In this document: piece by piece, positions 8,359 to 16,979 of the stretch | How positions within the stretch are numbered: the stretch's first letter is position 1 | Layout of the letters: each line of letters starts with the position of its first letter | Program-made: the position numbers and the translations under genes | DNA from: JBBCJT01 sp037190665 | GTDB lineage: Bacteria; Pseudomonadota; Alphaproteobacteria; Acetobacterales; Acetobacteraceae | NCBI GenBank assembly: GCA_037190665.1 | Contig: JBBCJT010000085.1 | Location: 1 to 18,225, forward strand | DNA: 18,225 bases | Direction of reading: 5' to 3' | Notes under the pieces: generated by a model | The model's database searches: none | Told to the model about the DNA's origin: nothing | Seen by the model: the letters and a program-made list of their open reading frames with translations, nothing else

Positions 8359-9699
8359 ATGCCGAAGATCCCCCTCCCGACACGGACGCGTGCCGGCGCC
8401 GCCATCATCCTCCCTGTGGCCGCGTGGCTCATTCTTCCCGCACCGTCCACCCTCGCCGCATGTGCCGAGGGCACATCGCTGGGCGACTGGGCATGCGCCT
8501 CCGTCGAACTGACGCTGGATGCACTCGCGAACGTCAGGGGCGGCGTCAGGCAGGATGCAGCGGCCATCGGTCGGGCGAAATTCATGCTCGACACGCCGGA
8601 GGAAGGGCTGTTCGGCCTGGAGGGCTGGTCCGCCCATCTGTCCGGCTTCGCGATCTACGGCCGCCAGCCGGCCGCGACGCTCACCGGCAGCCTCGCGCCG
8701 CCGAGCAATATCGAGGCGCTATCGACCGTGCGCCTGTTCGAGCTCTGGGTGCAGCGCGATTTCGGCGCCTGGGGTTCGCTGCGCGCCGGGCAGCTTGCGG
8801 CGGACGAGGAATTCGCCACGGCGGGCGCGGCCGGCAACCTCATCAACGGCACGTTCGGCTGGCCGGTCATCCTGGCCAGCGCCCTGCCCTCCGGCGGCCC
8901 GGCCTATCCGCTCGCAACCCCTGGCATTCGCCTCGCACTGGGCGACCCCGAGGCCGCCACCGGACTTCGGATCGGTGTGTTCTCCGGCGATCCGGGCGGA
9001 CGCTATGGCGACGATACGGACCCGCAGCGGCACAACCGCTATGGCGTGAATTTCAGCACCTCCGGCGGCACGTTCATCATCGGCGAAGCCGTGGTCGGCG
9101 CGCCGGTACCGGAGGGCGACAAGGAGGGGCCGCGCCCGTGGGTCGCGAAGGTCGGCTTCTGGTACCACACGGGTGGTTTCGACTCGCAGCGATGGGACGA
9201 TGCCGGATTATCCCTCGCCGATCCCGCGAGCAGCGGCGTCCCGCGCCGGTACGGCGACAATCTCGGCGGCTATGCGATCGGCGAGGCCACGGTCTGGCGC
9301 GGTGAGGAGAGTAGCGTCGCGCTGTTCGCGCGGCTGTTCGGCGCGCCATCCAACCGCAACCTGATCACTGCCCAGATCGATACCGGCGTGGCATGGCACG
9401 GGCCGTTCGGCCGTGCGGGCGACACGCTTTCCTTCGGCGCGTCCGTGGCCCGCGTCAGCGACGATGCCCGCGCGCTGGACCGCGACCTGCAGGCGCAGGG
9501 CGAGGACCGCGTCACGCGCGACACGGAGACGGTACTGGAACTGAACTACGACGCCGCCATCACGCCCTGGCTCTCGTTGCGGCCGGTCGCGCAGTGGATC
9601 ATCCACCCCGCCGCGCGCGAACCGGACGAGCGGGTCAGCACGACCCGGCCGCTGAAGGATGCGGTGCTGGTGGGGTTGCGCGCGACCGCGACATTCTGA
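8359..9699 (+). CDS. OprB-like outer-membrane porin, possibly a manganese channel
   Basis: A 446-residue exported beta-barrel protein of the carbohydrate-selective porin (OprB) type. It starts with a signal peptide (basic KIPLPTRTR, hydrophobic core, cleavage near STLA-ACAEG). The rest is built of alternating short strands and ends in Phe (LRATATF), the usual signal for the outer-membrane assembly machinery. The pattern WVQRDFGAWGSLRAGQLAADEEF and the LNYDAAITPWLSLRPVAQWIIHP segment near the end are typical of OprB. GGAG at 8347-8350 supports the ATG at 8359. It lies 107 nt after sitD on the same strand. Bradyrhizobium has an outer-membrane Mn2+ channel (MnoP) controlled together with its Mn importer, so a metal rather than sugar substrate is plausible here; that is inference from context. 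A strong hairpin follows the stop. Confidence 0.85.
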   Translation: MPKIPLPTRTRAGAAIILPVAAWLILPAPSTLAACAEGTSLGDWACASVELTLDALANVRGGVRQDAAAIGRAKFMLDTPEEGLFGLEGWSAHLSGFAIYGRQPAATLTGSLAPPSNIEALSTVRLFELWVQRDFGAWGSLRAGQLAADEEFATAGAAGNLINGTFGWPVILASALPSGGPAYPLATPGIRLALGDPEAATGLRIGVFSGDPGGRYGDDTDPQRHNRYGVNFSTSGGTFIIGEAVVGAPVPEGDKEGPRPWVAKVGFWYHTGGFDSQRWDDAGLSLADPASSGVPRRYGDNLGGYAIGEATVWRGEESSVALFARLFGAPSNRNLITAQIDTGVAWHGPFGRAGDTLSFGASVARVSDDARALDRDLQAQGEDRVTRDTETVLELNYDAAITPWLSLRPVAQWIIHPAAREPDERVSTTRPLKDAVLVGLRATATF

Positions 9700-9708
9700 T
9701 GCCGCCGG

Positions 9709-9737
9709 GCCTTGCCGGTGACTTTCATCGGCAAGGC
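9709..9737 (+). terminator. Strong hairpin after the porin gene, possible terminator
   Basis: A 13-bp stem (GCCTTGCCGGTGA pairs with TCATCGGCAAGGC, one G-U) closed by a 3-nt CTT loop, starting 9 nt after the porin stop. There is no T-run after it, so it may be a factor-assisted terminator or an mRNA-stabilising hairpin rather than a classical intrinsic terminator. Confidence 0.5.
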
Positions 9738-9917
9738 GAACGGCCTCCGCGCGCACCCCGCTGTCGAAGGCTCGGCCCAGCAGGCCGGCAAATTACGATG
9801 CCTCATCGCTTAATCAACGCCGGCCGCCACGGTTCCGGCGGAGGCGCAGATCGCTTGCCGTACTTCACTTTCAAAGGCGCGTCGGGCACAATCCGCCCTC
9901 TCACAGGAACCCGCCCC
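9738..9917. promoter_or_regulatory. Spacer with weak sigma70-type promoter for the binding-protein gene
   Basis: A 180-nt non-coding stretch. The best promoter candidate is TTCACT (9864-9869), 17 nt, CACAAT (9887-9892), each matching 4 of 6 consensus bases. This would place the transcript start about 19 nt before the ATG at 9918. AGGA at 9905-9908 is the likely ribosome site. Nothing else in the spacer stands out. Confidence 0.3.
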
Positions 9918-10895
9918 ATGAAAAGCGCGATCAGAAGACGTAATTTCATCGCCGGCGCCAGCGGGCTCGCGCTGGCCACTCCGGCACTCGCCCAGGGCAC
10001 ATGGCCGGACCGCCCCATCCGCCTGATCGTGCCCTACACGCCCGGCGCGGCGACGGATGCGATGGCGCGCCTCGCCGCACAGAAGCTCACCGACAAGCTC
10101 GGTGTCACCGTGGTCGTGGAGAACCGGGCCGGCGGCAACGGGGCCATCGGCAGCCAAGCGGTGCTGCAGGCGCCCGCGGACGGCTACACGATCCTCGGCT
10201 CCGCCTCGATCCATCCGATGGCGCGGTATGTGATGCAGGCCGCGCCCTACGATCCGGTGAAGGATTTCATCCCCGTCGCGCGGACCGCACGCGGCCCCCT
10301 CGTTCTGGTCATGGACCCGAACCTGCCGCAGCGGACGATTCCGGAGATCGTCGAAGCCGCCAAGCGCGAGCCGAACAAGTGGTCCTTCGCCACGTCCTCG
10401 CTCGGCGCGGCGGGGCATCTTGGCACGATCGAGTTCAACCGGCGCACCGGCGCGAATATCGAGATCGTCGGCTATCGCGGCTCCGCCCCCGCGCTGACGG
10501 ACGTGGCGGCCGGCAACGCGCAACTGATGTTCGACCCGGCGCTGGCCACGCTGCCGCTGATCCGGGGCGGACGGCTGCGCGGCCTCGGCATCGCGACGGC
10601 AACCCGCTCCTCCCTCGCACCCGACCTGCCGACGCTCGCGGAAGCGGGGCTGCCGGGGTTCGAGTTCTATTCCTGGTACGGCGTCTGGGCCGCACGCAAC
10701 GTGCCGCGCGCCATCGTGGAGCGGATGAACGCCGCGCTGAACGAAGGCTTTGCGGAGCGCGAGACCGTGCAGCGGCTCCACGACCAGGGGTTCGAGCCGG
10801 TGAAGGAAACGGTGGCTGAAGCGGAAAGCTACATCGCCGCCGAGGTCGAACAGAACGCCGCCCTGCTGCGCCTGGCCAATTTCCAGCCTCAGTGA
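9918..10895 (+). CDS. Bug/TctC-family tripartite tricarboxylate transporter binding protein
   Basis: A periplasmic binding protein of 325 residues (Bug family). The signal peptide MKSAIRRRNFIAGASG has a twin-arginine-like RRxFI motif, so Tat export is possible, with cleavage near ALA-QGTWPD. Family hallmarks follow: WPDRPIRLIVPYTPGAATDAMAR near residues 29-50, VVVENRAGGNGAIGS, a DGYTIL segment, and a C-terminal GFEFYSWYGVWAARNVP. The ligand cannot be read from sequence; members bind diverse carboxylates and related compounds. No TctA or TctB membrane subunits lie in the window, so it is an orphan, as is common in Burkholderiales and Acetobacteraceae. AGGA 9 nt before the ATG sets the start. 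The downstream aldolase gene is 57 nt away on the same strand, suggesting that the ligand or its breakdown product is that enzyme's substrate. Confidence 0.92.
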   Translation: MKSAIRRRNFIAGASGLALATPALAQGTWPDRPIRLIVPYTPGAATDAMARLAAQKLTDKLGVTVVVENRAGGNGAIGSQAVLQAPADGYTILGSASIHPMARYVMQAAPYDPVKDFIPVARTARGPLVLVMDPNLPQRTIPEIVEAAKREPNKWSFATSSLGAAGHLGTIEFNRRTGANIEIVGYRGSAPALTDVAAGNAQLMFDPALATLPLIRGGRLRGLGIATATRSSLAPDLPTLAEAGLPGFEFYSWYGVWAARNVPRAIVERMNAALNEGFAERETVQRLHDQGFEPVKETVAEAESYIAAEVEQNAALLRLANFQPQ

Positions 10896-10952
10896 GAGAG
10901 TGCCCCGAAGGCTGCGCCCATAGTCGCAATTGACCCGATACGAGGATCGTTC

Positions 10953-11900
10953 ATGACAAAGTTGCGGATCGAAGGCTCATTCGTCGCGCTCATCACGCCT
11001 TTCAACGCCGACGGCACGGTGGATTTCGGCGCGTTCCGGACGCTGCTGGACTGGCACGCGGCGAACGGGACGAGCGCCGTGCTCATCATGGGATCGACCG
11101 GCGAGGTCTCCATGCTGACGCCCGAGGAGCGGCGCGCGATCATCGAGCGCACCGCCGCCCTGAAGGACGGCCGCATGAAGTTCTTCTACGGCTGCACCGG
11201 CGGGTCCACCGCGGCCACGATCGCCAACCTGACGCACGCGAAGGCGTCCGGTGCGGATGGCGCGATCCTCGCCGCGCCGCCGTATATCTGCGCCCCCGAG
11301 GACGATATCGAGGCGTACTTCGCCGAGTGCGCGGACGCGGTCGATCTGCCGCTCGGCATCTACAACAACCCGCCGCGCGTGAAGTCGGACCTGCACTGGG
11401 ATCACGTGCTGCGCCTGCTGAAGCACCCGAACATCGTGGTGCTGAAGGAAAGCACCACGCGTGTCGGCCAGGTGGCGCAGGTGCTGGCGGCGCGGCCGGA
11501 CGCGGCGGTGATGTGCTGCGACAGTCCCAATCTGGGCCTCGTGGTGCCGACGATGTCGCTCGGCGGCCATGGCACCGCGAACATGACGGGCAACATCGAC
11601 CCGGCCGGCATGGCGCAACTGTCCCGCCCGTGGACCACGCCGGAGCAGGCCGCCGTCTTCCGCGAGACCTATCTGCGCCTGCTGCCGCTGCTGCACTTCA
11701 CCTACAGCGCCATCAACCCGGTGGCGGTGAAGTCGCTGATGAAGGCGGTAGGCCTGCCGGCGGGCGACCTGCGCCGGCCGTTGAGCGGGCTGAAGGGCGA
11801 TCACCTCGCCCAGGGCGTGCGGATCGTGACGGACCTCGGGCTGGCGCGGCAGTACGGCTGGCGCATCGCGGACAGCGCCGTACCGCTCGCCGCGGAGTAA
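10953..11900 (+). CDS. DapA/NAL-superfamily lyase (dihydrodipicolinate synthase-like aldolase or dehydratase)
   Basis: A 315-residue class I Schiff-base TIM-barrel enzyme. Lys165 in VVLKES is the likely Schiff-base lysine, and Tyr137 in IYNNPPR the proton relay. Ser48-Thr49 (GSTGE), Tyr111 (APPY) and Arg142 also align with the E. coli DapA positions Thr44-Thr45, Tyr107 and Arg138, all offset by +4. A motif like this occurs in dihydrodipicolinate synthase, N-acetylneuraminate lyase, KDG aldolase and related dehydratases. It is longer than typical DapA (about 292) and sits next to a Bug-type uptake protein rather than lysine genes. A catabolic pyruvate-forming or dehydratase role is therefore likelier than lysine synthesis, but the substrate is unknown. 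GAGG at 10942-10945 supports the ATG start. Confidence 0.88.
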   Translation: MTKLRIEGSFVALITPFNADGTVDFGAFRTLLDWHAANGTSAVLIMGSTGEVSMLTPEERRAIIERTAALKDGRMKFFYGCTGGSTAATIANLTHAKASGADGAILAAPPYICAPEDDIEAYFAECADAVDLPLGIYNNPPRVKSDLHWDHVLRLLKHPNIVVLKESTTRVGQVAQVLAARPDAAVMCCDSPNLGLVVPTMSLGGHGTANMTGNIDPAGMAQLSRPWTTPEQAAVFRETYLRLLPLLHFTYSAINPVAVKSLMKAVGLPAGDLRRPLSGLKGDHLAQGVRIVTDLGLARQYGWRIADSAVPLAAE

Positions 11901-11909
11901 CGTGCGGAC

Positions 11910-11934
11910 CCGGCGCGCCCTCGCGGCACGCCGG
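11910..11934. terminator. Hairpin in the convergent gap between the DapA-like gene and purA
   Basis: Imperfect stem CCGGCG-c-GCC / GGC-a-CGCCGG around a 5-nt CTCGC loop, lying between two convergent stop codons (11900 and 11946). It could serve both strands. There is no T-run on either side, so it is a moderate candidate only. Confidence 0.4.
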
Positions 11935-11945
11935 CGTCACCCCGT

Positions 11946-13244
<1,299 letters not shown>

Positions 13245-13250
13245 ATGCTG

Positions 13251-14387
13251 TTACTCCAGGACGGTGGGCGTGCCGTTGCGCAGCACGTGAGTGCAGTTGA
13301 GCCGCCGCGCCTCGGCGGCATCGTCGGGTACGGAGGCAAGGCCGGCAACGGTGGCGAAGCCCGCCTCCCGCGCGGCTTCCCCGCCCTGCCCGAACGGGAC
13401 GTAGCAGCGCGGGCGCAGCGCGCGGGAGGGCGCGGCGCGCAGGATGGCGTCCGGATACAGGGTCAGGCCCGTCGCCGGCTCGTCGTTCTGGCCGACATAG
13501 CGGCCGCCGCGACCCAGTTCCTCGTTGCGCCCGGGTGCGTAGACGGTGAGCGCGATGCCCGTGTGATAGCGGAAGCCGCGGAACTCCACCGGATCGACCG
13601 TCAGCCGCAACCCCGGCGAGCGCAGCCGCACCGCATGCACCGTATCGGCGAGGCGTTCGGCGATCGGCTGCGCGGCGTCCGGCAGGCGTGCGGCCCGCAG
13701 CGCATCGAGCGCTCCCGGCGCGGGGCCGGCGGCGAGCAGCAGCGTGGTCAGCGTCTCCGCCATCTTGCCCCCGTGGCGGGCGACCGCGGCGGCGTCCTTG
13801 CGGTCCAGCGCGTGGGCGAGCTGGCGGCGTGCGCCCGCGTCCTCCGTCGCCGCGGCGATCAGCGCCGGGGCGAGCGTGGGCATCGTCAGGTCGATGCTGA
13901 TGCGCGTGAGCCCGACCGCGACGAGCGCCTCCGCGCCCACGGCGATCACCTCGGCATCCGCGTCGGGCGTATCGGGCCCGATCAGCTCCACCCCGGCCTG
14001 CGCGACCTGCCGGTCGGGCGCGAGCTGGCTGCCGCGCACGCGCAGGCACTGGCCGGCATAGGACAGGCGCAGCGGGCGCGGGGCGGTGCCGAGCCGGGTG
14101 GCGGCGATGCGGGCGATCTGTGGCGTGGTGTCCGCCCGCAGCCCCATCATCCGTTGCGAGACCGGGTCCATCAGCCGGAAAGTCTGGTCGGCCAGCGCGC
14201 TGCCCGCGCCCTGGATCAGGCTGTCCTCGAACTCGATCAGCGGCGGCTTCACGCGCTCGTAGCCGTGGCGCGCGAATACGCCCATCACCGCCTCGACCGT
14301 GTGCGCCTCGGTCTCGGCGTTGGGCGGCAGCACGTCGCGCAGGCCCGCCGGCAGCAGCGCGGGGTTCGGTGAATCGTCGTCGGTCAT
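13251..14387 (-). CDS. hisZ: ATP phosphoribosyltransferase regulatory subunit
   Basis: A histidyl-tRNA synthetase paralogue of 378 residues that does not charge tRNA but pairs with short-form HisG to catalyse and control the first step of histidine synthesis. Class II synthetase motifs are recognisable: LPAGLRDVLPP at the start, motif 2 region LRADTTPQIARIAATRL (about 82-98) and LSYAGQCLRVRG. The degenerate HisRS segment EFRGFRYHTGIALTVYAPG (about 267-285) stands where HisRS has its histidine-binding RGLDYY-type motif. The C-terminal anticodon-binding domain of true HisRS is missing, fitting HisZ. Its presence predicts a short HisG elsewhere in the genome. It is first of the hisZ-purA pair, an arrangement I know from alphaproteobacteria. 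No strong ribosome site precedes the ATG. Confidence 0.94.
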   Translation of the reverse strand: MTDDDSPNPALLPAGLRDVLPPNAETEAHTVEAVMGVFARHGYERVKPPLIEFEDSLIQGAGSALADQTFRLMDPVSQRMMGLRADTTPQIARIAATRLGTAPRPLRLSYAGQCLRVRGSQLAPDRQVAQAGVELIGPDTPDADAEVIAVGAEALVAVGLTRISIDLTMPTLAPALIAAATEDAGARRQLAHALDRKDAAAVARHGGKMAETLTTLLLAAGPAPGALDALRAARLPDAAQPIAERLADTVHAVRLRSPGLRLTVDPVEFRGFRYHTGIALTVYAPGRNEELGRGGRYVGQNDEPATGLTLYPDAILRAAPSRALRPRCYVPFGQGGEAAREAGFATVAGLASVPDDAAEARRLNCTHVLRNGTPTVLE

Positions 14388-14463
14388 GCGTCGGGCGGTT
14401 TCGCAGGCATGCGGCCCGGGGGCAACCGGCGCCGGCGGCAGGGCTGCATGCGTTTGCCTTTAC

Positions 14464-14487
14464 GATTTTAGGATTTTAGCATTTTAG
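14464..14487. repeat. Three tandem copies of an 8-bp AT-rich unit in the hisZ upstream region
   Basis: Units GATTTTAG, GATTTTAG and CATTTTAG lie head to tail. On the minus strand, the direction of hisZ, they read as successive TAAAAT hexamers, each a good -10 match. A CTGACG lies 16 nt before the first of them as a 4-of-6 match to -35. The block is 77 nt before the hisZ ATG and is the most AT-rich spot nearby. Confidence 0.7.
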
Positions 14488-14571
14488 CCGCCCGCATCCG
14501 GCGTCAGGCCGCTCCGGGATTTATGACTTTCATCCTACAATGTGGCGGTGAACCAGCGCAAGCGCGGCCGT

Positions 14572-15123
14572 TCAGCCGGGGCGCACGCGGGCCGGATTGC
14601 CGATGGCCGTCGCGCCCGCCGGCACGTCGCGCGTGACGACGCTGCCGGCGCCGATCACCGCGTCGTCGCCGATGGTCACGCCCGGCAGGACGATCGCCCC
14701 GCCGCCGATCCAGACGTTGCGGCCGATGCGGATCGGGCGGCCGAACTCCAGCCCGCTCGCCCGTCCCGCAGCGTCGCGCGGGTGGTCGGCGGCGAGGATC
14801 TGGACGGCGGGGCCGATCTGCGTCCCGTCCCCGATCTCGACCGCGACCACGTCGAGGATGACGCAGTTGAAGTTCAGGAACGCGCCCGCGCCGAGACGGA
14901 TGTTGAAGCCGTAGTCGCAATGGAAGGGTGGGCGGATCGCCGCTCCCTTCCCCACCGCGCCGAGCCGTTCGGCGAGCAGCGCGCGTCGTGCGGCGGACTC
15001 CAGACCGAGGCTGGCGTTGTAGCGGACAAGCCAGCGCCGCGTGTCCGCGAGCGCGACCTGGATATCCGGCGCGCCCGGATCGTACAGCGCGCCGGCCAGC
15101 ATCTTCTCCATCTCGGTCGGCAT
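14572..15123 (-). CDS. NodL/Maa/LacA-type sugar O-acetyltransferase
   Basis: A cytoplasmic acetyl-CoA-dependent transferase of 183 residues. The N-terminal helical cap MPTEMEKMLAGALYDPGAPD matches the maltose acetyltransferase cap (Mac) domain. It is followed by hexapeptide repeats forming a left-handed beta-helix from about residue 55 to the end (for example IRLGAG, VEIGDG, IRIGRNVWIGGGAIVLPG, IGDDAVIGAG). His114 in ILAADHPRD is the expected catalytic base (His115 in LacA). The tail AIGNPARVRPG is typical. The acceptor (maltose, galactoside, Nod factor or another sugar) cannot be told. AGGAG 6 nt before the ATG fixes the start. It lies 12 nt after the DoxX gene and probably shares its transcript. 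The 184 nt between its stop and hisZ hold the hisZ promoter region and no clear terminator. Confidence 0.93.
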   Translation of the reverse strand: MPTEMEKMLAGALYDPGAPDIQVALADTRRWLVRYNASLGLESAARRALLAERLGAVGKGAAIRPPFHCDYGFNIRLGAGAFLNFNCVILDVVAVEIGDGTQIGPAVQILAADHPRDAAGRASGLEFGRPIRIGRNVWIGGGAIVLPGVTIGDDAVIGAGSVVTRDVPAGATAIGNPARVRPG

Positions 15124-15135
15124 GGCGCTCCTTTT

Positions 15136-15552
15136 TCAGGCGGTGCGCGCAGCCTCCGTGTGGCGCGACAGGACCGCCACCAGCATCAGCGCGCCGATCA
15201 CCGTGATGTGCTCCGCCACCACGTAGAACTCAAGCGTGCGCAGCGGTTCTTCCATGTTCCAGAACGTATGCGCGATCGGGATGGTGAGCGCGGTGAACAC
15301 CGCGAGCATGCCTGCGCCGAGCCATGCCATGCGGTCGCTGATGATCAGTGCCGAGCCGACGAGCTGCACGATCAGCGTGGCGGCGGCGAACGCGGCCGGG
15401 GGATGCAGGCCGAAATGCGCCATCTCCGCCTGCGCACCGGTGAAGTTGAACAGCTTGCTCAGTCCGCTGCCCCAGAACACGGAGGTGAAGACGATCCGGG
15501 CGAGGTAGCCGAACCAGGTTGCGCCCAGCAGGGCGCGGATGATCTCAGGCAT
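15136..15552 (-). CDS. DoxX-family membrane protein
   Basis: An inner-membrane protein of 138 residues with about four hydrophobic segments: ARIVFTSVFWGSGLSKL near residues 15-31, AAFAAATLIVQLVGSALII, LGAGMLAVFTALTIPIAHTF and ITVIGALMLVAVL. The first-helix pattern ending in GLSKLFNF and the later AHTFW are characteristic of DoxX/YqjF-like proteins. These are linked to thiol or redox functions in a few species but are mostly uncharacterised. The ATG at 15552 has GGGA upstream. The frame is open to 15636, but that extension (Pro-rich, non-membrane) is unlikely to be translated. It is first of a pair with the sugar acetyltransferase; I see no functional link between them. Confidence 0.88.
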   Translation of the reverse strand: MPEIIRALLGATWFGYLARIVFTSVFWGSGLSKLFNFTGAQAEMAHFGLHPPAAFAAATLIVQLVGSALIISDRMAWLGAGMLAVFTALTIPIAHTFWNMEEPLRTLEFYVVAEHITVIGALMLVAVLSRHTEAARTA

Positions 15553-15898
15553 TTTCGGGGTCCCTTGAGGATGCTCGAACGGGGGCGCCGCTATTGCCGA
15601 TCCGCGAGGTCCTGTCTGTGACAGTGCGCACACCAAAGCCGTTGCGCCTTAGCTCCCTTCTCCCGCGCTTGACGAGTGCATGGCAGGCGCCGCCAGATAG
15701 GGCCATGCTGTCCTGCCCTCCGATCCACCTGCTGCGACGCCGCCGCCACCTTCGGCGGGGGCGCGGGCTGCGCGCGGAGGGTTGCCGGGATCGCGCAGAC
15801 TAGCGTCACCCGCCTCACCTTCTCTCGCAACCCAACCCGCCACCGACCGGTCGGCGGGCTTTCATGCCCCCGGCCGTGCATGAGCCGGAGCATCGCCG
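15553..15898. promoter_or_regulatory. Divergent 346-nt spacer with several inverted repeats
   Basis: No gene I would support lies here. It separates the leftward DoxX unit from the rightward GNAT gene. It holds CTGTC-TGT-GACAG at 15612-15624 and a 12-bp palindrome CCGACCGGTCGG at 15843-15854. That palindrome sits in a larger hairpin (15836-15858) that is followed by CTTT. TCATGC/GCATGA arms lie at 15862-15883. GGAG at 15887-15890 is the GNAT ribosome site. No convincing -35/-10 pair was found. Confidence 0.4.
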
Positions 15899-16375
15899 AT
15901 GAACCAGACCACCACCCTGCGCACCGCCACTCACGCGGATGCCGAAGCCGTGCGCGCCCTGACCCGCGCGGCCTATGCCAAGTGGGTGCCGCTCATCGGC
16001 CGCGAGCCGCTGCCGATGCGTGCCGACTACGCGGTTGCCGTGCGCGAACACCGCATCGACCTGCTGCATCTGGAGGACGGAACGCTCGCCGCGCTGGTCG
16101 AGATGATCCTGAAGCCGGACCACGTGCTGATCGAGAACCTCGCGGTCGCGCCCGCGCATCAGGGGCGCGGTCTGGGCGGACGGCTGCTCGTGCATGCGGA
16201 GACGGTGACGGCCGCGCTCGGCCACCGGATAGTGCGCCTCTACACCAACAAGGCCTTCGCCGCGAACGTGCGCTTCTATCTGCACGCCGGGTACGTGGTG
16301 GACCGGGAGGAGGCGTTCATGGGCGGCACCACGGTCCACATGCGCAAGGCGCTGGACGCCGAGACGGCCGGCTGA
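15899..16375 (+). CDS. GNAT-family N-acetyltransferase
   Basis: A 158-residue acetyl-CoA-dependent transferase covering one GNAT domain. Motif A, LAVAPAHQGRGLGGRLL (about 81-97), contains the Q-x-R-G-x-G acetyl-CoA pyrophosphate loop. The C-terminal RLYTNKAFAANVRFYLHAGYVV region is motif B, typical of small-molecule or peptide acetyltransferases. The N-terminus RTATHADAEAVRALTRAAY is the standard first strand and helix. The acceptor is unknown. GGAG 8 nt before the ATG supports the start. The YSC84-like gene begins 41 nt downstream on the same strand, so the two may share a transcript, with no obvious functional tie. Confidence 0.92.
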   Translation: MNQTTTLRTATHADAEAVRALTRAAYAKWVPLIGREPLPMRADYAVAVREHRIDLLHLEDGTLAALVEMILKPDHVLIENLAVAPAHQGRGLGGRLLVHAETVTAALGHRIVRLYTNKAFAANVRFYLHAGYVVDREEAFMGGTTVHMRKALDAETAG

Positions 16376-16416
16376 GCACGAGCTATGCTGGCCGTCCCGG
16401 CATTCGGAACAACACC

Positions 16417-16974
16417 ATGGACGCCATCTCCCTCCCACGCCGCTCTCTTGCCGCCGCCGCGATCGCGGGCGGTCTCGGCCTGCGCGCCGCAGCGGCGGCG
16501 ACAGCCGGCGAGTTGCAATCGAAGGCGGCGCAGGCGCTGACGACGCTGCGCCGCGTGCGCCCCGACTCCGTTCCGGTGCTGGAGAAGGCCGCCGCCACGC
16601 TGGTCTTCCCCGAAGTAGTGAAGGGCGGCCTGCTGGTCGGGGGGCAGTATGGGGAGGGCGTGCTGCATGTCGGCAGCACGCTGCGCGGCTACTACCGCAT
16701 CGCCGCGGCGAGTTTCGGTCTGCAGGCCGGCGCGCAGAGCTTCAGCCTCGCGATGCTGTTCATGAACCATGCCGCGCTCGCCTATCTGGATCACAGCGAG
16801 GGCTGGCAGATCGGCGCGGGGCCGAGCTTCGTGGTGGCCGATGAATCCTTCGCGCGCCAGTACACGAGCACGACGCTCACGCAGGACGTCGTCGCCTACA
16901 TCTTCGGCCAGCAGGGCCTGATGGGCGGCATCGGCATCGAGGGCGCGAAGATCATGCGCTTCACGCCGGGCTAA
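16417..16974 (+). CDS. Secreted YSC84/SYLF-domain lipid-binding protein
   Basis: A 185-residue protein with a signal peptide. The N-terminus SLPRRSLAAAAIAGGLGLRAAAAATA holds a twin-arginine pair, so Tat export is possible, though the context is weak. The mature part is a single SYLF (Ysc84 actin-binding) domain. It shows KAAATLVFPEVVKGGLLVGGQYGEGVL (about 64-90), then SFGLQAGAQSFSLAMLFMN, then a Gly-rich C-terminal GQQGLMGGIGIEGAKI. Bacterial members are periplasmic or outer-membrane-associated; lipid binding is known for eukaryotic SYLF proteins, while the bacterial role is unclear. The ribosome site before the ATG is weak. Its stop lies 5 nt from the convergent stop of the IclR gene. Confidence 0.9.
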   Translation: MDAISLPRRSLAAAAIAGGLGLRAAAAATAGELQSKAAQALTTLRRVRPDSVPVLEKAAATLVFPEVVKGGLLVGGQYGEGVLHVGSTLRGYYRIAAASFGLQAGAQSFSLAMLFMNHAALAYLDHSEGWQIGAGPSFVVADESFARQYTSTTLTQDVVAYIFGQQGLMGGIGIEGAKIMRFTPG

Positions 16975-16979
16975 GGCGG

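Noticed and set aside
14524..14553. Nine-codon leftward frame (MKVINPGAA) upstream of hisZ as a possible attenuator leader peptide
   Set aside because: It contains no histidine run, has no ribosome site of note, and no alternative hairpins follow.
15136..15636. Longer 166-codon version of the DoxX gene starting at 15636
   Set aside because: The extra 28 residues are Pro-rich and unlike the family; the ATG at 15552 has a ribosome site and starts the conserved region.
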